NCBI GenBank assembly: GCA_001804815.1
Contig: MHBI01000044.1
Location: forward strand, 1-64,000
DNA length: 64,000 nucleotides
Reading direction: 5' to 3'
Origin: Lentisphaerae bacterium GWF2_50_93
Lineage (GTDB): Bacteria; Verrucomicrobiota; Lentisphaeria; Victivallales; GWF2-50-93
Positions within the stretch are counted from its first letter, which is position 1. Each line of letters opens with the position of its first letter. Below are positions 53,576-62,183 of the stretch, one piece after another. Both the position numbers and the translations under genes were made by a program. The notes below the pieces were generated by a model. That model saw nothing but the letters and a program-made list of their open reading frames with translations, did no database searches and was not told where the DNA came from.

Positions 53576-53794
53576 TCATTCAAATCGCTTCCTCAGATTG
53601 CGCTTTGCAGCCGTCCAGTCAGCAGACTTCTCCTTGCCGGAAGCTATTCGGGCTTCAGTCTCCTTAAGGAATTCCCCGTGCCATGCAGGCGACTCGACAT
53701 TTGCATCATCCTTGGATAAATCAGACCATATGGCCTCCATGGTCTGGAGCTTCTCCTTACGGGACATCTGTGCAATTTGTATGGTGCTTGTCAT
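53576..53794 (-). CDS. Orphan addiction-module antitoxin (TIGR02574-like)
   Basis: The start at 53794 gives 72 residues, the same length as the antitoxin at 44041. Shared motifs are 'MSRKEKLQTMEAIWSDLS', 'SPAWHGEFLKETEARIASG' and the C-terminal 'DWTAAKRNLRKRF'. The longer open frame upstream adds 49 unlikely residues. No ParE/RelE toxin follows: the gene downstream is a small membrane protein. It may be a solitary antitoxin left after toxin loss, or may act in trans with the 44 kb module. Confidence 0.75.
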   Translation of the reverse strand: MTSTIQIAQMSRKEKLQTMEAIWSDLSKDDANVESPAWHGEFLKETEARIASGKEKSADWTAAKRNLRKRFE

Positions 53795-53932
53795 AGTAGC
53801 TATTATATCATCGCAGCCTTCCATTTTCAACATCATTGCCATGAACTGCTGAGCCACAAAGTTCAATTTGATTATTTCTCCTGGTCCTACGGAGCGCTGG
53901 CGTCCCGCCGGCAATTTCTTCGATGTAATGGG

Positions 53933-53993
53933 CTGTCCCATGAATTCAAGAATGGTACACCCTAAAGGGCGTACCTACTTGTTGAACACGAAG
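53933..53993. repeat. 61-bp direct repeat, left copy (flanks the melA-araC block)
   Basis: Begins CTGTCCCATGAATTCAAGAA and ends with ACACGAAGA; the middle contains CACCCTAAAGGGCGTACC. A 61-bp copy with about nine changes lies at 56628-56688 in the same orientation. Confidence 0.75.
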
Positions 53994-54175
53994 AGGGACA
54001 TTGCCACCCCGATCAATCCATAGATAACCAGGACGGCAATCGTGCAGGCCAGTGCAAAAGTCACGGTCAGGATGCGCGACTTCCAGGTTTTCATGTTCGT
54101 GGCGACCCAGACGCCGACAGAAACAGGGATCAGGTTTACCAGGATGAAGAAATATAAATTCCCGCAGGGAGAATT
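53975..54175 (-). pseudogene. Membrane-protein gene fragment without a proper start
   Basis: The minus-strand frame ending in TAG at 53975-53977 is open back to 54175 and reads as two good membrane helices: 'YFFILVNLIPVSVGVWVATN' and, after 'MKTWKSRILTVTFAL', 'AVLVIYGLIGVAMSLFVFN'. It has no ATG, GTG or TTG before the internal ATG at 54094. Its 5' side coincides with a 17-bp-arm palindrome. It looks like a truncated remnant of a real membrane protein. The 61-bp direct repeat overlaps its last codons. Confidence 0.4.
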
Positions 54176-54195
54176 TCATCCCTGCGGGAATTTAT
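54154..54195. terminator. Palindrome downstream of melA
   Basis: ATAAATTCCCGCAGGGA (54154-54170) and TCCCTGCGGGAATTTAT (54179-54195), perfect 17-bp arms with an 8-base loop, 5 bp beyond the melA stop on the minus strand. The most terminator-like of the series because of its G+C-rich core. Confidence 0.65.
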
Positions 54196-54199
54196 TTCG

Positions 54200-55540
54200 T
54201 TATTTGAATTTCGGGAGCATGTTCCCGTGCGCCTTGATCAGATCGTCGCAGAGACAGCGGATCTGGTCGAGGGTGAGTTCAGCCCTGGTATGCGGATCCA
54301 TCATCGCCGCATGGTAGATCTTGTCCTTCTTCAGCGTGGCTGCAGCCTCGATCGCGAGGAGATGCACATTTATATGCGTCCTGTTGAGGGCAGCAAGCTG
54401 TTCAGGAATTTCACCCACATGGCATCCGTTGATGCCGTTCCTGTTGATCATGCACGGTACTTCGACGCATGCATTGGCGGGAAGGTTCGGGATCAATCCG
54501 TTGTTGATGATGTTTCCACCGATCTCCGTAGGTATGTCGGTGACTGCGGCCTCCATGATGTATGACGCGTATTCATGCGATCTCGTGTGCGAGAGGTTGG
54601 CGTTGTTGATGATCTCGTCCCTCTGCTTCTTCCAGCCCTTGATCTGGCCGATACAGCGGCGTGGATATTCGTCAAGCGGGATGTTGAGTTCCTCGATGAG
54701 TTCCGGATGCGTGCTCTTGATGAAATAGGGATGGTACTCGGCGGTGTGCTCGGAAGATTCGCTGTTGTAGTACCCGAAGTTCCTCATCATCTCGAACCTG
54801 ACCATGTCGTAATGCTTCTTCGCGCCCTTCTTCCTGGCGGCGTCGTTCATCGCGAATGCCCTCTTCTTGATTTCAGGATAGAGGTCCTTACCGTTCTCGT
54901 CCTTGATCTCGAGAAGCCAGGACATATGGTTGATTCCTGCGACGACCCATTTCGTCTTTCCCTGCTTGAACTCCATGCCGAGATGCTTCAGGATTCCAGG
55001 AGCGCAGCCCTGCACCGAGTGGCAGAGTCCGACGGTCTTGACTGCAGTATGCCTCTGCATATAGCCGGAAAGAATCGACATCGGATTGGTGTAGCTGAGG
55101 AAAAGCGCATTGGGGCATACTTCCTCCATGTCGTCCGCAAAAGACTTCATGACGGGTATCGTCCTGAGGGCCCTGAAGATACCGCCGATTCCGAGCGTGT
55201 CGCCAATTGTCTGGAGAAGGCCGTATTTCTTGGGAATTTCAAAGTCAATCACTGTTGACGGCTTGTATCCGCCGACCTGGATTGCATTGACCACGAAGTC
55301 CGCGCCCTTGAGGGCCTCCTTGCGGTTCCTTGTCCCAAGGTGCGCGGTGATCTTCGCCCTGCTGCTGTTTACGTTCTTGTTAAGCAGATCCAGCATCATC
55401 TTGGATTCCTTGAGCCTGTCAGCGTCGATGTCGTACAGGGCGATGTGCGATTCGCACAGCGCCGGGGTGAGCATGCTGTCACCGAGTACATTCTTCGCGA
55501 ACACCGTGCTTCCAGCACCCATGAAAGTGATCTTAGGCAT
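54200..55540 (-). CDS. melA: GH4 family alpha-galactosidase/alpha-glucosidase
   Basis: The 446-residue NAD+- and Mn2+-dependent glycosidase begins 'KITFMGAGSTVFAKNVLGD' (Rossmann motif) and has 'FVVNAIQVGGY', 'GLLQTIGDTLGIGGIFRALR', 'LFLSYTNPMSILSGYM', the metal motif 'TVGLCHSVQG' (C-H-S) and 'GINHMSWLLEI'. The CHS triad and the G-D-T-x-G-x-G segment fit the MelA-type alpha-galactosidase branch. It acts in the cytoplasm on imported alpha-galactosides. It is divergent from an AraC regulator with a repeated operator. Confidence 0.92.
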   Translation of the reverse strand: MPKITFMGAGSTVFAKNVLGDSMLTPALCESHIALYDIDADRLKESKMMLDLLNKNVNSSRAKITAHLGTRNRKEALKGADFVVNAIQVGGYKPSTVIDFEIPKKYGLLQTIGDTLGIGGIFRALRTIPVMKSFADDMEEVCPNALFLSYTNPMSILSGYMQRHTAVKTVGLCHSVQGCAPGILKHLGMEFKQGKTKWVVAGINHMSWLLEIKDENGKDLYPEIKKRAFAMNDAARKKGAKKHYDMVRFEMMRNFGYYNSESSEHTAEYHPYFIKSTHPELIEELNIPLDEYPRRCIGQIKGWKKQRDEIINNANLSHTRSHEYASYIMEAAVTDIPTEIGGNIINNGLIPNLPANACVEVPCMINRNGINGCHVGEIPEQLAALNRTHINVHLLAIEAAATLKKDKIYHAAMMDPHTRAELTLDQIRCLCDDLIKAHGNMLPKFK

Positions 55541-55645
55541 TTCAATTTCTCCTTTTATACTGATTATTTATCCTTGAATACCCAAATTGAGATATTCCTT
55601 GATTTTCACATATCCAGAAACTATACTGTAACAAGTGCAAATCAA

Positions 55646-55680
55646 TTACCAATATTTGATAAGATTTACCAATTTGTGAT
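55646..55680. promoter_or_regulatory. Paired operator in the melA-araC divergent region
   Basis: TTACCAATATTTGAT (55646-55660) and TTACCAATTTGTGAT (55666-55680) are direct repeats exactly 20 bp apart. The second touches the ATG of the AraC gene. This is a good candidate for the AraC regulator's site, allowing autorepression plus control of melA. Confidence 0.55.
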
Positions 55681-56538
55681 ATGAAGTTCGCTCACATCAA
55701 TTTCAACACTGTTGACTCGATGGAATCCTTCCCGTTTCCGGGCACGATCGGGGTGGAGACCAGGGACAATCCGGCGCTCTACAGGATGGACGGCAGCAAA
55801 AGGAAGGACAGCCCGCACTGCATCTTCCAGTACACGCTTTCGGGATACGGCTGCTTCAGGGACGGCGCCGGGGAGCATGTCGTCGGGCCGGGCAGCGGCT
55901 TCCTCTGCGAGTCCAACGACAGCGCCATATCCTATTACTATCCTGAAAGCTCCAGCACGCCATGGCGCTTCGTGTATATCGCCTTCCGCGGCGGGACATC
56001 GTTCCTCATGCTGCGCGACATGGTGCGCAGGTTCGGTCCGATCTATTCCCTCCCACTCAACCATCCGGTGATCGTCAGGATCCAGTCATACTTCGAACAG
56101 ATGGAGAATCCCCGCGTCATATCCGTATCCGAAGGCTCCAGGCTGGTCATGGGTCTCCTGAACACCCTCACGGAAAGCCGCGAGGAAAGGAAGACAGACG
56201 AGCCGGAAAACATCCTCCTCAGCAGGGCCGTGTCAATCCTCAACAGGAGCACCGAAGCGAGCATGAAGGTTGCGAAGCTCTCAAAACTCTCCGGTGTCTC
56301 AAGGGAACATCTCACCCGTGTCTTCAGTCAGATGACAGGACTTCCCCCGCACCAGTTCATCAACCGCAGGAAGATGATGGAGGCTTGTTCCATCCTGGAC
56401 AGCGGCAAGACCAGCATCAAGGAGGTTTCTGACACGCTCGGATACAAGTCCTCGGCTCACTTTACCAGGACATTCAAGCGCGTGATGAGCAAGACCCCGA
56501 GCGAATACATGCGCGACAAGATGATGCCGTCGCTGTAG
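55681..56538 (+). CDS. AraC-family transcriptional regulator
   Basis: The 285-residue protein has an N-terminal cupin-like sensor (about 35-115; 'CIFQYTLSGYGCFRDGAGEH', 'GSGFLCESNDSAISYYYPES') and a C-terminal double helix-turn-helix: 'MKVAKLSKLSGVSREHLTRV', 'MTGLPPHQFINRRKMMEACS' and 'VSDTLGYKSSAHFTRTFKRV'. It is divergent from melA and should respond to an alpha-galactoside or galactose. No strong Shine-Dalgarno precedes the ATG; an operator repeat occupies that position. Confidence 0.9.
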   Translation: MKFAHINFNTVDSMESFPFPGTIGVETRDNPALYRMDGSKRKDSPHCIFQYTLSGYGCFRDGAGEHVVGPGSGFLCESNDSAISYYYPESSSTPWRFVYIAFRGGTSFLMLRDMVRRFGPIYSLPLNHPVIVRIQSYFEQMENPRVISVSEGSRLVMGLLNTLTESREERKTDEPENILLSRAVSILNRSTEASMKVAKLSKLSGVSREHLTRVFSQMTGLPPHQFINRRKMMEACSILDSGKTSIKEVSDTLGYKSSAHFTRTFKRVMSKTPSEYMRDKMMPSL

Positions 56539-56569
56539 AAGCATGGACGGCCTTTCCGTGTCCGCCTTA

Positions 56570-56612
56570 GCCCTGGTCGCCTTCGGCGCTGCCACAGGCA
56601 GGTAAACATCTT
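56570..56612. repeat. Dispersed 43-bp repeat, copy 2
   Basis: GCCCTGGTCGCCTTCGGCG... followed by CACAGGCAGGTAAACATCTT. Matches 18503-18545 over its whole length. Confidence 0.7.
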
Positions 56613-56627
56613 GGAGGAGGAGGAAGT

Positions 56628-56688
56628 CTGTCCCATGAATTTAAGAATGGCACACCCTGAAGGGCGTACCTACTTAAATACACGAAGA
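56628..56688. repeat. 61-bp direct repeat, right copy
   Basis: CTGTCCCATGAATTTAAGAA through CACCCTGAAGGGCGTACC to ACACGAAGA. Same length and orientation as 53933-53993, 2.7 kb away. The block between contains melA and its AraC regulator. Confidence 0.75.
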
Positions 56689-56725
56689 TCCCGGAGAAAA
56701 ATAATAATCGAATCCCCTTCCAGAA

Positions 56726-59371
56726 TCATTTGCCTGGGCGATGGAGCGCCGCCAGCTGGCTGTGTGCATCGGCGCTTATGCGCAACCTGCATTCGGCGCT
56801 TGCATCCACAACTTTCACCGTGTCGACAAGACGTGGTATTTTCAAAAGTGGTTCTGGAACGATAGAGTGCCTATCGAAGAAGCTGTCATCGACAAGGTTT
56901 CCATCGCGCTTGGGATATACGGCGAAATAGAGCATTCGCATCTCTACAAGTTCGTTGAAGAAATGGCTTCCCACGCTCAAATCAGGGATCAGCCCTTCAT
57001 GCATTGTCGCAATCTCGCATAGCACGGTGGCCCCGTTCAGATCTGAATAAGAAGTAGGCACTCCGAGCGAAGGATCCTTCGTGCCCCAGCGGCCCGGACC
57101 TATCAGCATCACCCTGCGTTTGAGCAGCCGTTCATTACGTATCAGCTCTCCTATCAGCCTTGCTACGGAGTAGCGGTCCTGCACTGGCAGAAGCGCATAC
57201 GAGGAAGGTGAAACATAGATGATCCTGTCCATGTCCAACGAGCGGCTGTAGCCGATCACGGGGCCGGCGGATCGGACTATGCATTCGGAAAGTACTATAT
57301 CTTCAACTTTGACTTCCGATGTTCCTGCCCCTTCCGCCAGGAAGGGACGGCATTGGAGGAGATTTATCTGAAAGTGCTCGTCGTCGGTAAAAGTTGCGGT
57401 GAATTCCACATCCACAGGCATTCCATATGCAGCAGCCAACACCTGCAGGACCTCACGCATATCGGGCACAAAAGAGGTGCTGGAAAGAAGACGCTTGAAG
57501 CCAAGGGACCAATAATTCCTTTTATGAAGCGCGTGTTCCCTGGCCTTTTCCTCCATCTTCAGGTCTCGTTCCGCGAGAAGGGACAGGGGAAGGGACGGTT
57601 CCTCGGCAAGTTCGCTGAATGGAACTGAGACAATCCGGCCTGAATCCAGATCCAGTACATCAACTTCCTGCTGGGCATAGACGGCGTTCTCGTCATTTGG
57701 ATCAATCAGCTGCAGCTCGGGGGCGTTAAGGGCGACAAGGCGGATGTGGTCTTCAGGATGCGGGGTTACAGCCCTGGTGCCCATCCCCATGACAAGCCGC
57801 ATGACACCCGCATTTGAATCAATGCGTTCGTCCCAGACATATGGATTGAATGAAAGCCCCACCCCTGCCAGGTGCGGGAACACCCTTCGCCCGCAGATAG
57901 TTCCGGATACCCGCTGGATGAGGATTGACATCTGCTCATCCTTATCCAGCAGGCCACGGGATGCGCGGTAGCGCAGCGCGGACTCGCTCATGTTGCTTGC
58001 GTATACACGCCTGATAGCCATGACAAAGTCATCCATGCGCTGATTCAGGGAACCCTGGTTGGCGCAGAGTATGCTTTCAGCCTTTCCGGCGAAGGAGCTG
58101 TCAAAATCATCCTCAAGCAGGCTGCTGGACCTGACTATTATCGGCACCTGCCCGAAATATTCAAGAAGATCCCTGAACTGGCGCATCAGATATTCCGGGA
58201 ATTTCCCGTTGAGGATCTGGTGCCTGGCAAGGGTTACTCCATCGAGATACGCACTGTCATCCTTCTGCCTCTGCTTCAACCACCATAGTCCGTTCTGCAC
58301 AAGATATGTGTAGAAGACGTCTGCTCCAATGAAAAACGAGTCTGACGGTTCGAGTATCGGGGCCAATCTACTGCTGTGCTTGCTGATTATTGACTGCGCC
58401 AGCACCAGGCCCACGGATTTACCTCCTATCAGACCTGTGCCTATCATCCGCCGGCGTATGGACAGAAGATCGGAGAGTGACAAATACCTTTCGGCGAGGG
58501 CCATGATCGGACCCTTTCTGGCAATCAGCATCCTGCGCAGCTGCTGGGTCAGCGCCATCACTTCCGGACTTTTAAGCCTTTCAGCTGAATTCTCCCTGGC
58601 GATATCCTCAGCCTGTGCGAAAGTCATGCTCCAGAAACCAAGACGCCAGTTGCTGCCGTCAAGATGGCTCCAGGCTACGCTCGAGAAAACCTCCGCAGCC
58701 TCGAAACTCTGTGTAACAGGTTCGAAATCATCGCCATTGCGCCTGTGGAGCATATGCATCGTCTTTGAATGCCGGTTCTCAACCTTGAGAGGATGCACAT
58801 AAGTCCTGTCGCCTCTCCTGTGCACATCGATAAGGATCTGCGTGGTCTGCCTGACCGGATCAGTGGCATGGAACGAATGCCTGTTGCGTATCAGGGCAAA
58901 ATATGCTCCAGCACCATAATCGAGCACGTACGGACATATGAGCATGAAGAAATTACCGAGCATGCGGTCGCTGCACCAGTCCGCTGCAAGTTCAGACAGG
59001 CAGTCGAAAATATATATGCAATCACGGTTGCCTTCGATTATCGTCCGGTGTATATCGGAAACAAACGGCTCAAAGCCGTCGGACGGACTGAGCTTGCGGA
59101 TGTCAAGTCCATCCTGCGTTGACAAAAGAGGAGCATGCGTGGCGAAACGGAAATAGACCACCCGGCGGCCGCTGTCCAGCGCATCGGCGGCAAACGCCTT
59201 CACAAAGGGTTCATAGCCTTCAAGGGAATCAACCTGCCAGACTAGGTTGTCACCTTCCACCAGGCCCTGGAAAAGCTTGTCAAGCCCGCTCATTCCAGTG
59301 CTTATATTCCTGCGGACATACATTGTGAATGGCTCCTGTTTATCATGGTTGACAAGATTTTTAACATGCAT
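56726..59371 (-). CDS. KaiC-like domain fused to PEP synthase/PPDK N-terminal (ATP-grasp) domain
   Basis: The 881-residue cytoplasmic protein has two parts. Residues about 20-260 resemble a KaiC/RadA-like RecA fold ('STGMSGLDKLFQGLVEGDNL', Walker-B-like 'CIYIFDCLSELAADW'), but the P-loop is replaced by 'DSLEGYEPFVK', so ATP hydrolysis there is doubtful. Residues about 310-690 match the ATP-grasp domain of PEP synthase/PPDK: 'GTGLIGGKSVGLVLAQSII', 'VPIIVRSSSLLEDDFDSSFA', 'MSILIQRVSG' and 'EFTATFTDDEHFQINLLQCR'. The phospho-His and PEP-barrel domains are missing. A further 180-residue C-terminal part has 'RRVMLIGPGRWGTKDPSLGV'. Substrate and partner are unknown. Confidence 0.78.
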   Translation of the reverse strand: MHVKNLVNHDKQEPFTMYVRRNISTGMSGLDKLFQGLVEGDNLVWQVDSLEGYEPFVKAFAADALDSGRRVVYFRFATHAPLLSTQDGLDIRKLSPSDGFEPFVSDIHRTIIEGNRDCIYIFDCLSELAADWCSDRMLGNFFMLICPYVLDYGAGAYFALIRNRHSFHATDPVRQTTQILIDVHRRGDRTYVHPLKVENRHSKTMHMLHRRNGDDFEPVTQSFEAAEVFSSVAWSHLDGSNWRLGFWSMTFAQAEDIARENSAERLKSPEVMALTQQLRRMLIARKGPIMALAERYLSLSDLLSIRRRMIGTGLIGGKSVGLVLAQSIISKHSSRLAPILEPSDSFFIGADVFYTYLVQNGLWWLKQRQKDDSAYLDGVTLARHQILNGKFPEYLMRQFRDLLEYFGQVPIIVRSSSLLEDDFDSSFAGKAESILCANQGSLNQRMDDFVMAIRRVYASNMSESALRYRASRGLLDKDEQMSILIQRVSGTICGRRVFPHLAGVGLSFNPYVWDERIDSNAGVMRLVMGMGTRAVTPHPEDHIRLVALNAPELQLIDPNDENAVYAQQEVDVLDLDSGRIVSVPFSELAEEPSLPLSLLAERDLKMEEKAREHALHKRNYWSLGFKRLLSSTSFVPDMREVLQVLAAAYGMPVDVEFTATFTDDEHFQINLLQCRPFLAEGAGTSEVKVEDIVLSECIVRSAGPVIGYSRSLDMDRIIYVSPSSYALLPVQDRYSVARLIGELIRNERLLKRRVMLIGPGRWGTKDPSLGVPTSYSDLNGATVLCEIATMHEGLIPDLSVGSHFFNELVEMRMLYFAVYPKRDGNLVDDSFFDRHSIVPEPLLKIPRLVDTVKVVDASAECRLRISADAHSQLAALHRPGK

Positions 59372-59495
59372 ATGGGAAAGTTATTAGGATAATTTGATTT
59401 TATCAAGTTTTCTAGGACAGAATAAAAGCCTTTTCGATTTACTCATAGGGATTAATGCCTCGAAACAAAAATGTGTTCTTTTTTATTCTTATCGC

Positions 59496-59523
59496 TTGAC
59501 TTATTATATACTTATTATATAAT
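59496..59523 (+). promoter_or_regulatory. Strong promoter upstream of the GntR-LacI regulator
   Basis: TTGACT (59496-59501), a 16-bp spacer and TATAAT (59518-59523) in a very A+T-rich region. TATTATATACTTATTATA overlaps it as a repeat that the regulator may bind. GAGAGG precedes the ATG at 59570. Confidence 0.65.
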
Positions 59524-59569
59524 ATTATATGTTTAATATGATATTTGGACTTATTTTGAGAGGCGTCAT

Positions 59570-60673
59570 ATGATAAGCAACGACAACATAAAAGTCATGA
59601 CCAAGACTGCGCAGACACGCCAGCGCATAGAAGATCTCATAGGCAATCTTGAGCCCGGCGACCAGCTGCTTCCGGAAGGCAAGCTCGCCGAGAGGTTCGG
59701 GGTCAGCGTCATCACAATTAAAAGAAGCCTGGGAGAGCTTGTCAAGGATGGCTCTGTATACAAGAGGCAGGGCAAAGGAACCTTCGTCGCGGAAAAGCGC
59801 GCGGACATGAGCTCCGATCCGTCCACCGTCAATCTTGTCTACCCTTTCGTCCCGAAGGACACTTTCAAGGATCCGTTTCTCGGACAGGTGATCAACGGCA
59901 TAGGCGACTGCTTCGCCGTCAACTCCTGCCATCTCAGGCTTTTCCCGCTTCATGGGAAAAGCACAATTGAAATCTGTCTTAAAAATCCAGCCACCAGGAA
60001 AATGATAAGCTCCGGAATTATTGCGGTGAACTACCTTTTTACGGAAAAGGATCAGAAAGCCATCAGCAATTACAATTGTCCTGCGGTGTTCATCGGAAAA
60101 CCTGAAACACATATAAGGATACCTTCTGTCAACACAGACCATTTCTCTGCCGGATACGATGCGACCATCCATCTCGTTAAAAAGCACTCCAGGAAAAGAA
60201 TCGCCGTTCTCACGCATCTTGACAGGCGTCCATACTGCATCGACATGATCGAAGGTCACAGGAAGGCCTTGAAGGATTCAGGAATTCCAGAAGACGGAAA
60301 ACTCCTTCTCTCCTTGAAGCCGGGCCTCAGCATGTCCACCCTTGTCGATGAGCTTGTCATGAAGAAGACCTCCTTTGACTCCATGATAGTCTGGGGATGC
60401 GAGGCGACCATAGAAGCGCTGACAAGCCTCAAGCACCATGGGATAGATGTTCCGGGGGAGGTCTCCCTCATATCCTACGATGATTTCCCGGTCGTCTCCG
60501 AATATTCAAGTCCGACGATCACCGCCGTGCGCCAGCAGGTCTATGACCTCGGATACGAAGCCGCGAGGCTGATGCTCAAACAGAAGAACTCGGGATTCAA
60601 TGGCAGGGAAAACCTTGCCAGCGTCCTGAAAAACACTCTTGTAATAAGGGAAAGCTGCGGGTGCCGGGGATGA
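59570..60673 (+). CDS. GntR-type wHTH / LacI-type sugar-binding hybrid regulator
   Basis: The 367-residue protein has an N-terminal GntR winged helix (about 12-78; '[20 protein letters not shown]', '[20 protein letters not shown]', '[10 protein letters not shown]'). A periplasmic-binding-protein-like LacI effector domain follows (about 88-360; '[20 protein letters not shown]', '[20 protein letters not shown]', '[20 protein letters not shown]'). This AraR-like layout usually senses a sugar. Its TGA stop overlaps the ATG of the first prepilin gene (60670-60673), linking the regulator to the surface-protein/GH block in one transcript. Confidence 0.92.
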   Translation: MISNDNIKVMTKTAQTRQRIEDLIGNLEPGDQLLPEGKLAERFGVSVITIKRSLGELVKDGSVYKRQGKGTFVAEKRADMSSDPSTVNLVYPFVPKDTFKDPFLGQVINGIGDCFAVNSCHLRLFPLHGKSTIEICLKNPATRKMISSGIIAVNYLFTEKDQKAISNYNCPAVFIGKPETHIRIPSVNTDHFSAGYDATIHLVKKHSRKRIAVLTHLDRRPYCIDMIEGHRKALKDSGIPEDGKLLLSLKPGLSMSTLVDELVMKKTSFDSMIVWGCEATIEALTSLKHHGIDVPGEVSLISYDDFPVVSEYSSPTITAVRQQVYDLGYEAARLMLKQKNSGFNGRENLASVLKNTLVIRESCGCRG

Positions 60674-61398
60674 AACATCTTTTCTACAGGCACCATCTTA
60701 AAATATTTTCTTTCAACTCGAAGGCTGAAAGAAAAAATATGTTTACATTGATTGAACTGCTCGTTGTGATCGCGATCATCGCAATTCTTGCCGCCATGCT
60801 GCTTCCGGCTCTGAATGCGGCCAAGGAGAAAGCCCGACAGGCGGCATGTCTAAGTAACTTGAAGCAGATTGGTCTTTCCCAAGTCGCCTATCTTGTCGAT
60901 TTCAACGACTACACCTGGTATGAGAATGGGACCGCCGATCGTTCCACGATATTCAAGAGCGCCAGCGACAAACCTCTATGGGAGGGATGGGTCAGCAATG
61001 GAGTGCTGATTAGGAATGGATATCTGTCGAACAGCAAGAACTTCGAGTGCCCGTCCGCACCCCATATTCCAAACCCCTATACATATTCACAGTACAATAA
61101 CAACATCACTTCGGATGCTCCCATAGCCTATTCCGGAAGCGACTACTTCTTCAGGATAAACAACTATGTCGGCACATCACTCAGAGGTTCAAAAGACTAC
61201 AGCAAGGGAATGTTGATGGATAATCCATATACAACAGCCAGTGGAGATCTTTCCAAGGCCAGACGATATCATGGACCAGGCAGCTACCAGGCTCTTTTTC
61301 TGGACGGTGCCGCCAAGATGCTGAAAAATCTTCCCGGCATGGACGGCTGGGGTGGAAGTTATTTCAGCAACTATGTGGATTCTCACTACGGGGATTGA
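60670..61398 (+). CDS. Prepilin-like (type II secretion pseudopilin-type) protein
   Basis: ATG 60670 overlaps the regulator stop (ATGA). The 242-residue protein has a 23-residue basic leader ([20 protein letters not shown]...) and then [21 protein letters not shown], the class III pilin helix with Glu+5. Met rather than Gly stands at -1. After the helix comes '[20 protein letters not shown]' and a beta-rich head ending in a modified H-X10-DG motif ('[20 protein letters not shown]'). An internal ATG at 60739 (MFTLIEL) is an alternative start. A near-perfect inverted repeat sits directly before that ATG. Confidence 0.85.
   Translation: MKHLFYRHHLKIFSFNSKAERKNMFTLIELLVVIAIIAILAAMLLPALNAAKEKARQAACLSNLKQIGLSQVAYLVDFNDYTWYENGTADRSTIFKSASDKPLWEGWVSNGVLIRNGYLSNSKNFECPSAPHIPNPYTYSQYNNNITSDAPIAYSGSDYFFRINNYVGTSLRGSKDYSKGMLMDNPYTTASGDLSKARRYHGPGSYQALFLDGAAKMLKNLPGMDGWGGSYFSNYVDSHYGD
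60702..60740. promoter_or_regulatory. Inverted repeat in the prepilin-1 leader
   Basis: ATATTTTCTTTCA (about 60703-60714) pairs with TGAAAGAAAAAATAT (60726-60740) except for a 2-base bulge. It ends at the internal ATG (60739) and encodes the [13 protein letters not shown] leader peptide. The copy in the next gene is perfect. Confidence 0.55.
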
Positions 61399-61401
61399 GA
61401 T

Positions 61402-62127
61402 ATGAAACACTTCATTTGCAGGCAGCAGTTTGTGATTTTTTCTTTCAGCCCAGAGGCTGAAAGAAAAAATATGTTCACATTGATAGAGCTGCTGGTAGTG
61501 ATAGCGATCATCGCAATTCTTGCGGCTTTGCTTCTTCCGGCGCTCCAGAGCGCGAAGGAGTCCGCCCGCAAGATAGTCTGCCTCAACAACCTGAAGCAGA
61601 ACGGATACGCTACGACGATATACATGACCGATTTTGAAGGTTACACATGGTATGAGGATGAGAAGAGCGGAGTCTCAATAATCAGGAAGAGCGTCGCAGA
61701 CCATCCCCTGTGGGACGGATGGAACAGCTTCGGAGTCCTGATCAAGGAAAGCTATCTGCCCAATAGCAGGACTTTCGAATGCCCTTCGGCACCGCATTAC
61801 CCTAATCCGAAGGTGCCGTATCCCCACTACCAGTACAACAAGGATATCTCCGCAACCAAATATTCGGACTACGCCGGCAGCGACTATTACTTCAGGATAA
61901 GCAACATGTTCTATGGACCGCTGAGGATGTCAGGCACCGACAACAAGGCCCTGATGTGCGACAACCCTACCGAAGTCACGTGGCTGGATTCCACCACCAT
62001 CAGGAGATACCACAGGACCGGATACCAGACCCTCTACATGGATGGATCCGCCAGGATGATCAGCAACATACCCGGCTCCACCGGATGGTCAGGCAACTGG
62101 ATGAAGAATTACCTGGACGGCAAATAA
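61402..62127 (+). CDS. Prepilin-like (type II secretion pseudopilin-type) protein, paralogue
   Basis: The 241-residue protein is a paralogue of the preceding gene, starting 3 bp after its stop. Leader [20 protein letters not shown]...; then [21 protein letters not shown], '[20 protein letters not shown]' and a head domain sharing '[13 protein letters not shown]' and '[12 protein letters not shown]' with its neighbour. The C-terminal H-X9-DG motif is exact ('[17 protein letters not shown]'). Gly at -1 is absent. Such proteins are numerous in Lentisphaerota-type genomes and probably sit on the surface or in pseudopili. A perfect 16-bp palindrome precedes the alternative ATG 61471. Confidence 0.85.
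   Translation: MKHFICRQQFVIFSFSPEAERKNMFTLIELLVVIAIIAILAALLLPALQSAKESARKIVCLNNLKQNGYATTIYMTDFEGYTWYEDEKSGVSIIRKSVADHPLWDGWNSFGVLIKESYLPNSRTFECPSAPHYPNPKVPYPHYQYNKDISATKYSDYAGSDYYFRISNMFYGPLRMSGTDNKALMCDNPTEVTWLDSTTIRRYHRTGYQTLYMDGSARMISNIPGSTGWSGNWMKNYLDGK
61435..61470. promoter_or_regulatory. Perfect 16-bp inverted repeat in the prepilin-2 leader
   Basis: ATTTTTTCTTTCAGCC (61435-61450), loop CAGA, GGCTGAAAGAAAAAAT (61455-61470), directly followed by ATG 61471 (MFTLIELL). The right arm GGCTGAAAGAAAAAAT is identical in the first prepilin gene (60723-60739). Confidence 0.65.
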
Positions 62128-62183
62128 TAAAGAATGTGATACAGGCGTCTCGCCTGTAATTAAATTAACATAAAGGGATCTTC

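Noticed and set aside
53946..54179. A 77-residue minus-strand frame with ATG (MKFSLREF...)
   Set aside because: Its first codons lie in the melA-side palindrome. A different frame of the same DNA encodes two credible membrane helices, so this one is a shadow.
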